Shown: piece by piece, positions 51,401 through 61,340 of the stretch
Layout: each line of letters opens with the position of its first letter
Position numbering within the stretch: position 1 is the stretch's first letter
Assembly (NCBI GenBank): GCA_037013685.1
Contig: CM072891.1
Location: forward strand, 1,946,001 to 2,010,000
DNA: 64,000 nt
Reading direction: 5' to 3'
Origin: Acridotheres tristis
Taxonomy: Eukaryota > Chordata > Aves > Passeriformes > Sturnidae
Notes under the pieces: generated by a model
What the model saw: the letters and a program-made list of their open reading frames with translations, nothing else
Databases searched by the model: none
What the model was told of the DNA's origin: nothing
Translations under genes and position numbers: made by a program

Positions 51401-54229
51401 CTTGATCCATTTCAATATCTGAGTTTTAATATCTGAACTTATTCAATTGTCACTTATTCAATTACAGTAAAACAAATGAATACATATGTACACACAGGTA
51501 TGCATGGCTGTCCACATGCCATATCTAAAGATGTGTTACTAACCTGAGTTCATCTGTTGGGTTCTTCTGCTAAGGGCTGTAAGGCTCCCTGTGAACACAC
51601 CCTTCTTTGTGTCAGTGTCCTGCAAGCAGTTCCAACATCATTTTGTCTGGATGAAAACAAGAGCAGAGCATCAATGCCCTAGAATTTCCACCAGCTCTTG
51701 TTTCCCCTTTCAGTTTGGGAAGTCTGAGATCATCAGGCTTTGCTTTGGGAGATGCCTTTTTGTCAGGGAGGAATATGGGCACAGAATCTGTGTTAAGACC
51801 AGTTAATTCTCTGTTGAGAAACAAAGGTGAAAAGGATAGGAGAGAAATAAGAACCGAAGGAAAAAACTGTCCAGTTGAGATTTCTGTAACACTTCACACA
51901 TCTGTGGGATGTTCTTACATGTTGCATTTAAGACTGTGCATTTTATCATTTGTATGGCAGAGGTTTTTTTTATATCTGTTCATTGCCTTGTGAGATACTT
52001 CTGATGCATTTGAATAAAAAAATTTATTTTGACTTCTAGTTTTTGAGGCTTTATGCAAATGCGCAGTGGCAATGTTACACCCAAATAGTTGATCTGATTT
52101 TCATGTTAAGCAAGTTACTGACAGTTTTTAGTTTGTCTGGAAAGAGTGTCAAAGCACAGCCCTATTTTACCAAGGCGTTTGTGAGATCAGTTTTTGGCTG
52201 AGTCAGTTTGTGTGGTGTTCTGTAGAATCCTGCTCTAACAGCCAGTTGACCATGGGTCACAAAAATACATGTATAGGATGTTGGGTTTAGTAGAGTGCTG
52301 TACTGGGAGTTGTCATACAAAAAGCTTAATGTAAATGAGCAGATGAGAGACTGTAGTGCAGCTTTTTATTGTAGTGTGCTTTTTAGGTTTTCAAATTTCT
52401 CTTTAAGATTGATGTAAAAGCCCAGTGCAAAGTTTATAGAGTCATATAAATGCCAGAGATTTCTGAAAGGTACCATGCATTCCCTAAAACATTTCAGCTG
52501 AGAAATTCTTCTTATTTTCCAAAAATATAGAAGCACATTTAACATTTAGTGAGCATTTCTGTAAGTACAGAAGAACTCCTACACATTGAATCAGAGTCTT
52601 TAAGTATTTTAAATTTTAGTGGCAACCGTGTATAGATGTGTGCCAGTTAAGTACCAAAATACAAACATCAAAAGCATCAGGGTTGTTTATCCTATTGCAT
52701 CTCCTGCCATTTATTCTAATGGTTTCTTTAAAAGCTGTATCAGTTGTCCAATAAGTAAATACCATTCTCAGAGAAAAATCATGGTCTGTTGTTTGGAAGT
52801 TCTTGAAATAACTAGTGTGGTGTCCAAGGATATTTGCCAGAAGTAAAATTTTAGAAAGTTACATGAGGTAGGAGGAAAAATGAGTTCTTAACATACAGTT
52901 ATTGCAAGCATGTTTCCATTTTAGTCCTAATTTATTAGATAGGAAAATTTGTTTAGTTTTCTGTAAATTGTGTGATGCCTAGTAATGGTTTCACTTTTCC
53001 CTCTCCCATTTCCTAGATAAAAAGAAATATTCTATATAATGCTGTGTAAAAAAACGCCTAAAAATACCCCCCTGTAAACTAAACAAAATAAAATAAAAAA
53101 AAAAACCCAAACAGATAAAGGTTTCCTTTTTTCTCTGATGACTTTGCAAATGAATTTTTTGGTGAGTGCACAGACAGGGGGTTTTTTTGGGCAATTAGAT
53201 TCTGCCTCTTAATTGATAAGAAAAAGTTAAAACCCACGCTTGCAAATTGAATTTGGATTCTAATATAAGGGGGAAGAAACAACACTGCACTTGCTGAAGA
53301 GTAATTTGAGTTCCTTAGAAAAACATAAACCTTAAGTGAATGTAGAAACATCAGCAGTATGTTTGTAGATTTTTTTTTTTCCCTTTATAGCCACATGCAA
53401 GTTTCTACCATGGACTTTGTTGTTATTGAACATACATAAAAACAGTTTTTCTGGGTTTATTTAATGTACAGGGATGATGATCACCTATTCTACAGTTGGC
53501 CATTGTCTGTGTCAAAGATTTTCTTCTCTTGTATATGTTTTGTACCTTCATATATAAAAGGCAGTGTATAACACATGACCCTAGAACCTAATTGAATTGT
53601 AAATAATCTTTAAAAAGAGAGTAATTTTATATCAGTTATGCTTACACAACAGAAAAAAGGGCAGCGATTTTTGGTAATTTGATTTTCTTTGTCAGCTATT
53701 TCAAAAATTAGGTCTGTATTTTAAATACATATTTTGAAAATCATATAACAAAAATTATATATAGAGATGGCTGAGCTTTTGTTCACAGAAATGTGAAAAA
53801 AAGCACTGGATAAAACTATTAACTGAAAATTATAAGCAATCTGACACTTTAATTCATAAACTAATGGAGCCTAAAAGCTCTTAAAATGACAGAAATATCA
53901 CCAGTGTTAGTAATTCATAGGTTTATTCCTGCTATACAGGTTGGTCATGTAGCTGACAGTTATTTCTTTTGCATAATACTTGTAAATTATTGTACTCTAG
54001 TATCTGAGTGAAAAGCTATTCCATTTGGGAAGGAATATGACAACATTGCTTCAAAAAGATTAAGACAATTCAAAACTGTATAGGTGTACAATTTCTTCAC
54101 ATTTTTTTAATTTTTAAAATTTTTTTGTGCATATGACTCAAAGCAGATGTGCAATTTCAGACTTTACGTCTGTGTGAGATGCGTTTTTGCACAATTTTAT
54201 TTTGTCGTGGGACAGTGATTTCTGCTACT

Positions 54230-54730
54230 ACATCCCAGTTTATACATACCGAAATGTAACATGTTCGGTCTGGAGTTTGACATACGGCGTATTTTTATTC
54301 TTCTGCCGCACCTCCTGAAATAACGCAGATTGCAAAAATACCCTTTAAGTCACTTAGTGCGAAGTCTAAGGGAATTCCTGTTTGCACTGAGTGTTGTGAC
54401 AGCAGTCAGCGCTGCTCGCTGCTGCCCGGCTGGGGCTCCGTCGCTCTCCCGTAACCTGAGCCGTGTTTGGTTTCGGCGCGTTGTCCGCCACTTGCATTAG
54501 CGGCATTGATCCGTGCACCTCGCATCGCATCGTTCGGGAGACAATTAATTCTGCCTTGTAAAGACTCCCCAGAGCCGCTCCTTGGAGCTGGATTGCTTTG
54601 CACAGAAACCACAGGCCGTGTTTGCAAAAGGGGAGGGCGCCAAGTAGGAAAAAGAAAAAAGGCGTTAGGAAAGCTTTTTCTGGGATCCACGTTTCACTTG
54701 CTGTGCTTTCACTCGTGTCTGTCAAACTCC
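54230..54730. promoter_or_regulatory. intragenic CpG island-like element
   Basis: I count about 30 CpG dinucleotides in roughly 480 bp, against long CpG-free stretches on both sides, with G+C locally above the intron background. The core (54400-54540) includes TTTCGGCGCG, CCGCCACTTGC and CTCGCATCGCATCG. It lies about 2 kb upstream of the NOVA1 exon. Orphan CpG islands of this type often mark alternative promoters or developmental enhancers. Open frames on both strands here (up to 148 codons, minus strand 54366-54812) are likely a by-product of base composition. No transposon resemblance is seen. Confidence 0.6.
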
Positions 54731-56560
54731 CTTTTCTGATAGACTGTTTGGAAAAGAACATTAGCTGTATGTTGAAGCTGATTTGTTGAAAACATGCTGT
54801 AAATGGCCACAAAAATATTTTTTAAAGCTTCCTCTTGAGAAATATGTATTTGTTTGGGAGACTTTTATTACTTGCAGTTAAGAGTGTAAACATTCTAATT
54901 TTATATTTTATGTCAAGGATTAATAATGTGATATATTTTGAAATATTGGTTGACATGTTTTAATCCTAATTTTATTGATTTTTAAATAACATATTTTGAT
55001 AGACAAAAAAACCAAACTGTTATTCTGTTTTTTTGCTGTAGTGCTTCTACTGGTTTTGAATTTCAGTACTGCCTGATACTTAACATAAAAATCAGATTTT
55101 AAGTATATGTGAATAAGTTACCTTAAGAGCAGGCAAAGCTCTAAGTGTGCTCCTTCATCTTTGGGAAATAAAATATTTAATATTAGAGCTCATTCACAAA
55201 AGCAGGTGAAGAGCATTAACTAATAAAAGCCTTTTTTTTTCCTTGGAAATTCCTAAGTTTACCATACTACTCTCTGTTAAACTGTATGTTGTACTCTTGT
55301 AAGGAGAATCTCTTAAGAGGAGAAAAGCTGATTATATAAACATAAAATTGATAGGAAGGGAATTTTATGGAGAAGGTTGCTTACCCTTCTGGTACATTAA
55401 TCTATGTGATTCCATGCAGGTTGTAAAGTAAAAATGAGGCCAACCAACATATGGTGAACTTCAGAAATTGTTGCAAACTTGTTAGTATTTGCCACATCCT
55501 TACATTGTCATTTTCATTTTCTTAGGCAGAGTAAATGAATTTTATGTGAGAAAAGATTAATTTGTGACCTTATGAATAGCATTTACTAGGAGTATATAAA
55601 TGAAAAAAAAATACTATATTTATTTTTGTGCCAATTCCAAGGCTCAGATACGTTATTTTACTCCCCATCTACATAGTCTTGAAGCGAAATATGCACTGAC
55701 ATTGAATAGAGATATTTATCTGGCTTATCTTTGCAACACAATCAGTATTATGGTATTATTTTATTTTTAGGGATACACTAATATCTTGATACTTCATGTT
55801 ATAATTGTCTTTGGTTAGTAGAACTGTTCTACTGGTATTTGAAGACAACAGTGAGGTGATGAATATCAAAAAAATTGTGGAAGTATAAAGAATGTGTTTT
55901 TTAAAGTATGTATTATATGAAACGTTAAAGCAGTTTTACTCGAGCATGTAGATATCTTACGTTGGTATTCCTGCAGAATGAAATTGAAAATTATAACATT
56001 GCTTTTTAAGTTGCTTTTGAGTTTTGGAGGGTTTGGGGAGTTTTTTTCCCAACTCCTGTCAGATCCTGTTTTTCAAATTCAAACTGGTTTTCTGGAACCT
56101 ATTTAAGTGGTTTGATATGTGGAATACAGAACATGGATTGTTTCAGTGAAGTGTCATAGTTATCCTTAGGATTGACACTGGAGGGTTTTATATTATTTGT
56201 CTAGTAAGGATATATCAAACTGTAACCCAATAGTCATTAATAGTAAAATAGTTCTTTTTTTGCTATACAGTAAAGCCATATAAAATCATCTAAAACCAAT
56301 CTCATCGCAGAGAAATATTTTTCCATAGTTCTGCATCCATTTTTGCCATCCGGTAAATGTTTTTAAATAAGAAATCAATAGATCAGAACTGGTGTTGATT
56401 TTTTTTGTGGCGCAAACAGAACAATTTCATTTTGGAAGAAGGTTCTGAGTATTCTGACTGATGTAATCCAAGCTGGCTTGGGAAGTAAGTTATTGTGTGA
56501 TCTACACCAATAAGAGTTGTTTAAAATATCTTCACATTATCCGTATGTTCGGAAATCTCT
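54731..56560. other. AT-rich intron sequence between CpG island and exon
   Basis: No gene or transposon is recognised; many A/T runs, with no CR1. Confidence 0.55.
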
Positions 56561-56587
56561 CGTTTGTGCTTTTAGGGAGGTAATTTC

Positions 56588-56672
56588 TCATTGGTTTGGC
56601 ACCACTGCCTTTGAGTGCCATCTTTGTGCCCTAACTGAAGCAGTTTGTGGCATCTTGAGGAATCCACGTCAT
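56588..56672 (+). promoter_or_regulatory. NOVA1: YCAY cluster just upstream of the exon
   Basis: Five YCAY tetramers (56588, 56602, 56618, 56664, 56669) lie 25-110 nt upstream of the 3' splice site. In established NOVA splicing maps, binding upstream of or within an exon tends to promote skipping. An autoregulatory role is inferred. Confidence 0.35.
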
Positions 56673-56696
56673 TCAGATGACTTTTGGTGTTTGCAG
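56670..56696 (+). promoter_or_regulatory. NOVA1: 3' splice site of the NOVA1 exon
   Basis: A modest pyrimidine tract (ACTTTTGGTGTTTGCAG) ends with AG at 56695-56696, immediately before GTACTACAGAG. The tract is short and broken by purines, so the acceptor looks only moderately strong. Choosing this AG keeps the NOVA1 reading frame, with a split Gly codon. CATTCAGATGAC about 25 nt upstream offers possible branch-point adenosines. Confidence 0.9.
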
Positions 56697-56863
56697 GTAC
56701 TACAGAGCGGGTGTGTCTGATCCAGGGAACAGTGGAAGCACTAAACGCAGTTCATGGCTTCATTGCAGAGAAGATTCGAGAAATGCCTCAGAATGTGGCC
56801 AAGACAGAGCCTGTCAGCATTCTCCAGCCTCAGACCACTGTCAATCCAGACCGCATCAAACAA
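56697..56863 (+). CDS. NOVA1: NOVA1 internal coding exon (end of KH1 domain and start of linker)
   Basis: NOVA1 is a neuronal nuclear RNA-binding protein with three KH domains that binds YCAY clusters and controls alternative splicing. The exon begins after TTTGCAG with the last two bases of a split Gly codon (upstream intron phase 1), then encodes 55 whole codons from [10 protein letters not shown] to NPDRIKQ and ends at a codon boundary (downstream intron phase 0). [11 protein letters not shown] and the helix [14 protein letters not shown] are the final strand and C-terminal helix of KH1; the GxxG RNA-binding loop belongs to the preceding exon, outside this window. The rest ([20 protein letters not shown]) is linker. 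Isoleucine in LIQG, HGF rather than HSF, and KTEPVS fit NOVA1 rather than NOVA2, as I recall the paralogue. The exon is 167 nt, not a multiple of three, so skipping shifts the frame. The family assignment is very strong; the boundaries rest on splice consensus and domain continuity. Confidence 0.96.
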
Positions 56864-56869
56864 GTGAGT
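56861..56869 (+). promoter_or_regulatory. NOVA1: 5' splice site of the NOVA1 exon
   Basis: The exon ends CAA and the intron starts GTGAGT. Positions +1 to +6 match the donor consensus but the last exon base is A rather than G, which weakens U1 pairing. The junction falls between codons, as needed for the known in-frame 24-residue cassette exon that follows in NOVA1. Confidence 0.92.
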
Positions 56870-59800
56870 TTTTGGTTGGGAATAGAGAGTCACAGCAGCT
56901 CCTTAGAAGTCTTTAAACCTTAGTGCTGGAAGGGGTAAACATAACATGCTCTTTAAGAATGTTATCCTAGACTTTATTAACTTGCTGGTGCTCTTTTTCC
57001 TTGTACTCATATGTTCCGTGTTTCTCAGCAGTTCTTTTAGACAGTGTTTTATAAATTCCAAAGCCATGCTCTACTGTGTTTCATAAACTTTACTGTATAA
57101 GGTGATAATAGACCTCTAGGTCTTAGCTAAAGATTGCTGAATTTTAATCTTAAATGGTGAACCCTATGTAAATCTTAAGTGTTACTAAAAATCACAGATT
57201 AACTGAATGTTCTCTACGTTTATGTATATAAATAAAAGAAAAAAGGTAACTTTTTTTTAGACCCTAAATTAGATAATTTAAAATCTTACCTGTAAGAACC
57301 TGAAAACATAAGGATAATTTACTTGGGAAGTTTTTTACAACTTCATTTTATGTTATTTTTGGCATCTTTTTGCCTATTTTTTACTGGCTTCATTCAAAAT
57401 CTTTGGGTACTGCAAAAACTATTTGCAAGCTCTTATTGCCCTAGTCCTTTATTCTTTGATTTTCCATATAAATTTTATTTTTTAAAAATTTGCTCTGTAA
57501 GGAAGATGGGAAATATGCATCATACAGGGTTTAAAGTTAATTTCCATTGTATTAAATAAGCAAAGAATGAAGATAGGAATGAGTGAACATTAGTAAAATT
57601 TTATCTTGTCTCTCTGTCCTGTAGAGGATAGATTTTAGTTTCTCACCTATCCTATCTGGGAAAAGATTGTTGTGTCCTTCTACACTAGCAAGATTCAGTT
57701 TCCTATAATTTGGTAACTGTGTGCAATTAGTTTGCTTTGTATACAGTGACATACACAGAATACTTATATAAAGATGTTTTTGAACAGGATGAGTTTGCAA
57801 CAGAATGCTTTAGATGGATGAAACTGTGCCTAAACCATTTATATGATTTCTAATACTTACTACTATTTATTTTTTCTGTATGCCATAATTTTACATATAA
57901 ATTACTCTAGATAATTTATAAGAAAATACTAAAAAAGAAAGTCCCTAATTTTATAGGATTAGTTTCTCAATCACTAGACATGAAAATGATTATTCCTGAA
58001 AGAGACAGATAAATCTAATATTTATCTATATTTTGAGTGGATTTTCTGCTGATAAAATATTGGATTTTATGCCAATATTTCTTAATCCAGTGAGAAATGA
58101 GTGGTTTTTATTACAATAAAACGTGGTTTTCCCCTTTTGACATGAAATGAAGCTAGTTCTTTAGGTAGGTCAGTAAGATCCTGAGAAATTAGATTACAGA
58201 GCTCTTTAGTGAAATGTCTAATTAATTACTCTCTTGTGTCTGAAGATGATATATTTTGTTGTGCACACTATTTCTTCAGTAAATGTGTTTTCTAAGTTGT
58301 TGAGGTTGCTTTTATTTTGGGGGTTTGTTTTTTGATTGGTTGGTTGGTTTGGTTGTTTGTTTAGTTGTTGCAGGTTTGTTTCTATTTAAAATTTTTTATT
58401 TCTTTTCCTCTTTCTTGAAAGTTTGTTTGGTTTGGGGTTTGTTGGTTTGAAATGTTAAGTTCAGTTAAATTCTGCAGGAATGGATTAGTGAATGCAGTCA
58501 CTGCTAATGAAATTAAGATAGATTAAAGTACAATGTATACTAGCTCTGCATCTTAAAATATAAATATATTACTTTTATACATACAGGGTCATACTATAAC
58601 TTCAAATATTTGGAGATATGCATGTGCATATGTTAAACAATTTTAACTGCAATGAATTGTTTAAATTCTCTTTTAATGAAGCAATATCTGTTCATGATAA
58701 ATTTATGCACTACAACTGTTGACTCAATCTAAAATTGACTCAAACCTAAAATCCATTCTTTTTACCAATACATGAATTTTTAACTTAGTTCCTAGGTAGA
58801 ATTTGAAGTGAATTAATCTGTCCTTCAGCATCAGAGTATACTGTGCCTTAATGAAAAATATAATACCTTGATTGAAAAATTTAAGAGAATAATATAACAG
58901 GTTGCCATGATTTAGAACTCCAGTGTTGTTATTTTCTTGAGAGCAAAAAGCATCACCATTTTATTAAAATTATTGGTAAAACTTTTAATTCTAATAATTC
59001 TGATTTTTTTTTTCAAAGAAGCCTTATTATTTGTAGTTTCTTCTTAAATGCAAAATTTTACATGGTTCTTCCTGTCTCAGAACCCTGCCTAAGAACACTG
59101 GCACATAAAGTATTACATTGCAGATTGAACAAAATTTAAAGTTGATTTGAAATAATAAATTCTACCTTCATTTAGGAACTCTGTAAATGTTTCAGTCAAA
59201 AAGAAGATGCAGTTTTCTCCCCGTGAATAGACATACCAGTAGCTGAAGTCTTGTAAAGCCACTCATGTTCATATGAGCATCCAGCTCTCATTTCTCTATG
59301 GGAATTTCTCTGTCTTGGGCTGCTTTATCAACACTCGCCCTAGGGAAGGGAGCTAAGAAAGAAAATTGTTGGTTATAGATTCAATGAAGAGAGGCAGTAA
59401 GTAAAGCCTTTGCTGACTACTTGAATTGCAGCATTTTCTGTCTTCAGGAAAAGCATGGGACATAGAGAGCTGACTCTGGGCTGGCATTTCTCCTTACTGG
59501 AGAATGGAAATCACTATCTCAACATTCTGTCCCTTTAACTTCAGCTTTTTCAGCTCCAGGAGATTTGCAAGCAAATCTATGTGCTTCCTTTTGAGCCTTC
59601 TCCAGTACTTTTGTTTGCCTCCTGATCCTTTGGACTTACCAGTAGATACCAGGGAGTTGTCTCCTCCAAGTAGGTCTGATAGATGTTTAATTGACAAATG
59701 TTTGTATCTTTTATATCTACACAACATAGACAATCTCCATGGATGGCAACCTTCTGCTATTTCTAAGTATCATTGAACAATAACCAACTGGTTCCTATGC

Positions 59801-60115
59801 CCTTTTTGTTTCCAGAAACTCCTATGAGCATTTAGCCTTCTTTTTCTCTCTTTATTAAAGTCTCATACAAACTCTTCCAAACCATATAGTAACTCACAGG
59901 AACAAAAAAATGTTTTCATAAGGGATCATGAGCCTGAGTTGTTTAGTCTTTGTAATCGGCATCCAAAGCTTTAAATTTCATCTCTAAATTAATAGCAATG
60001 AACAGTGAAAAAGGCTGCTTAAATCTTGGCTTGCTTTTATCACCTACTTTAGAAATTACTGCAGTATTTTGTAGGCTAGGTGAATTTTCCTTCCAGCTTT
60101 CAGTTGTAGCAGGTA
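56870..60115. other. AT-rich intron sequence downstream of exon
   Basis: No gene is recognised. It contains the G/T-rich tract at 58315-58445. A 79-codon minus-strand frame at 59494-59733 is lysine/leucine-rich but has no recognised family. Confidence 0.5.
58315..58445 (+). repeat. G/T-rich low-complexity tract
   Basis: Alternating TTTGG, GGTTGGTTGG and TTTGTTTGG strings on the sense strand. It has U1/TIA/CELF-like GU-rich character in RNA, but reads simply as low-complexity DNA. Confidence 0.7.
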
Positions 60116-60119
60116 GCAG

Positions 60120-60250
60120 ATGTTGTAGCAGCCTGTCCAGGAAGCACATGGAAACAGATATGGCCATCTATGTTAAAGATTGCTCTGCTTCAAGCAGGAG
60201 TTTGCACTGAGATCCCTTCCTACCTGAATGATTCTTTGATTCTATGAAAT
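60120..60250 (+). mobile_element. CR1 LINE 3' fragment (short, plus orientation)
   Basis: 'tgagatcccttcctacctga' followed by 'atgattctttgattctatga' is the CR1 3' terminus, with the preceding ~80 bp weakly similar. It is heavily truncated; the 5' limit is uncertain. Confidence 0.75.
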
Positions 60251-60680
60251 GTTTGGGTCTTTTAAAACATAGAAAAGGATTTAGAATTTCCTCCTTGTAA
60301 ATCTAAAGTAAAACTTTCACATATAGAATTTCCAATTAAAGCTTTTATAGGAACCAATTTCACTTCAGCTTATTCAGTAGATAATTAATGTCTCATGTGT
60401 TAAACTTCTGTTTATCAATCATGATCCCAGTTGTTTAAGTCAAAATCTATGACAGTTTATGTCTGAACTCAGATTTGTAATTTCATATTCCTCTGTTGAA
60501 AACAACTGCTTTTACTCCAGAAATGTTGATCGGTAACAAAAAAGAAAACTTAAAAATTTTTAAATAAAAACTTTTGCTTTCAAATATCTATATAGAACAT
60601 GAGATTAAGAATACACTGCTGAAAATATTGGCTTAAATGGAGGAGAAGATTGTTGGTTTAAATAAAGGCTCAGTAGACTT

Positions 60681-61340
60681 CATAGAATCATGGAATGGTT
60701 TTAGTTGGAAAGCAAATTAAAGATCATCTAGATCCACCTCCTGTACCAGGAACACCTTTGGCTAGACCAGATTGCCTCATCCTACCTGGCCTTGAACATT
60801 TTCAAGTATGGATCATCCACAGCTTCTCTGGTCAACCTCTCCTAGTGCCTCACCACCATCACAGCAAGCTTTCCCCCTAATATCTAATCTAGGTCTACCG
60901 GTTTCAGTTTTAAAAATTTTATCCCTTGTCCAGTCACTACCTGATAAAAAGTCTGTCCCAATCTTCCCTACAGGCCCCCTTTAAGTGATGAAAGTGTGCT
61001 ATGAGGTCTCCAAGAAGCTTTCCTGTCTCTAGGATAAACATTGCCAATTCTCTCAGCCTGTCTTCATAGCAGAGGTGCCCCAGTCCCTGCTCGTCTTTGT
61101 GGTCCTGCTCTGGATCTCCTCCAGCAGGTCCATGTCTCTCCTGTCCTGAGAGCCCCAGAGGTGGATGCAGCCCTGCAGGTGGAGTCTCACTAGGACAGAA
61201 CCACTTCTCATCCTCCCAGCCACGTTTCTGGTGCAGCCTAGGGGACAGTTTGCTTTCTGGCCTGCACGTGCCCATTGCTGGATTGTATTCAGTTTTTAAT
61301 CCACCAATACTCTCAGACTCTTCCTTCCTTAAGAAACTTG
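60681..61340 (-). mobile_element. CR1 LINE 3' fragment (minus orientation, longest in window)
   Basis: The + strand starts 'catagaatcatggaatggtt' and runs through 'cctggccttgaacattttca', 'tctctcagcctgtcttcata' and 'cagtttgctttctggcctgc', the standard antisense order of CR1. The minus strand translates to a broken ORF2 C-terminus with CYEDRLREL. About 660 bp are retained; frameshifts and substitutions make it inactive. Confidence 0.94.

Larger units (their letters stand above)
43580..54228. other. AT-rich intron sequence, one higher-GC patch
   Basis: No gene is recognised over about 10.6 kb. It contains a tandem repeat plus hairpin at 44665-44713, a T17 run at 45478-45494 and a richer patch at about 47240-47560. 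In that patch a 106-codon + frame and an overlapping 63-codon minus frame are both open, with no protein resemblance. Confidence 0.5.
1..56696 (+). other. NOVA1: NOVA1 intron upstream of the KH1-end exon (partial, 5' end outside window)
   Basis: No other segment upstream of 56697 encodes a recognisable NOVA1 exon or any other confident protein-coding exon on either strand. Open frames here are short and mostly chance or CR1-derived. In vertebrate NOVA1 the exon with the KH1 GxxG loop precedes this one and is separated by a very long intron; here the intron exceeds 56 kb. It contains six CR1 fragments, homopolymer runs, a CpG-rich island and candidate regulatory sites listed separately. Confidence 0.9.

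Noticed and set aside
54366..54812. 148-codon open frame on the minus strand across the CpG-rich element
   Set aside because: Several frames on both strands are open here, as expected when base composition removes stop codons. The translation shows no domain or repeat I recognise.
59494..59733. Lysine/leucine-rich minus-strand frame of 79 codons
   Set aside because: Somewhat coding-like, but it matches no family I know and sits in the sense-transcribed intron without splice support; too weak to call.
60937..61275. 112-codon minus-strand frame
   Set aside because: It is the CR1 ORF2 C-terminal remnant (CYEDRLREL) within the 60.68-61.34 kb element.
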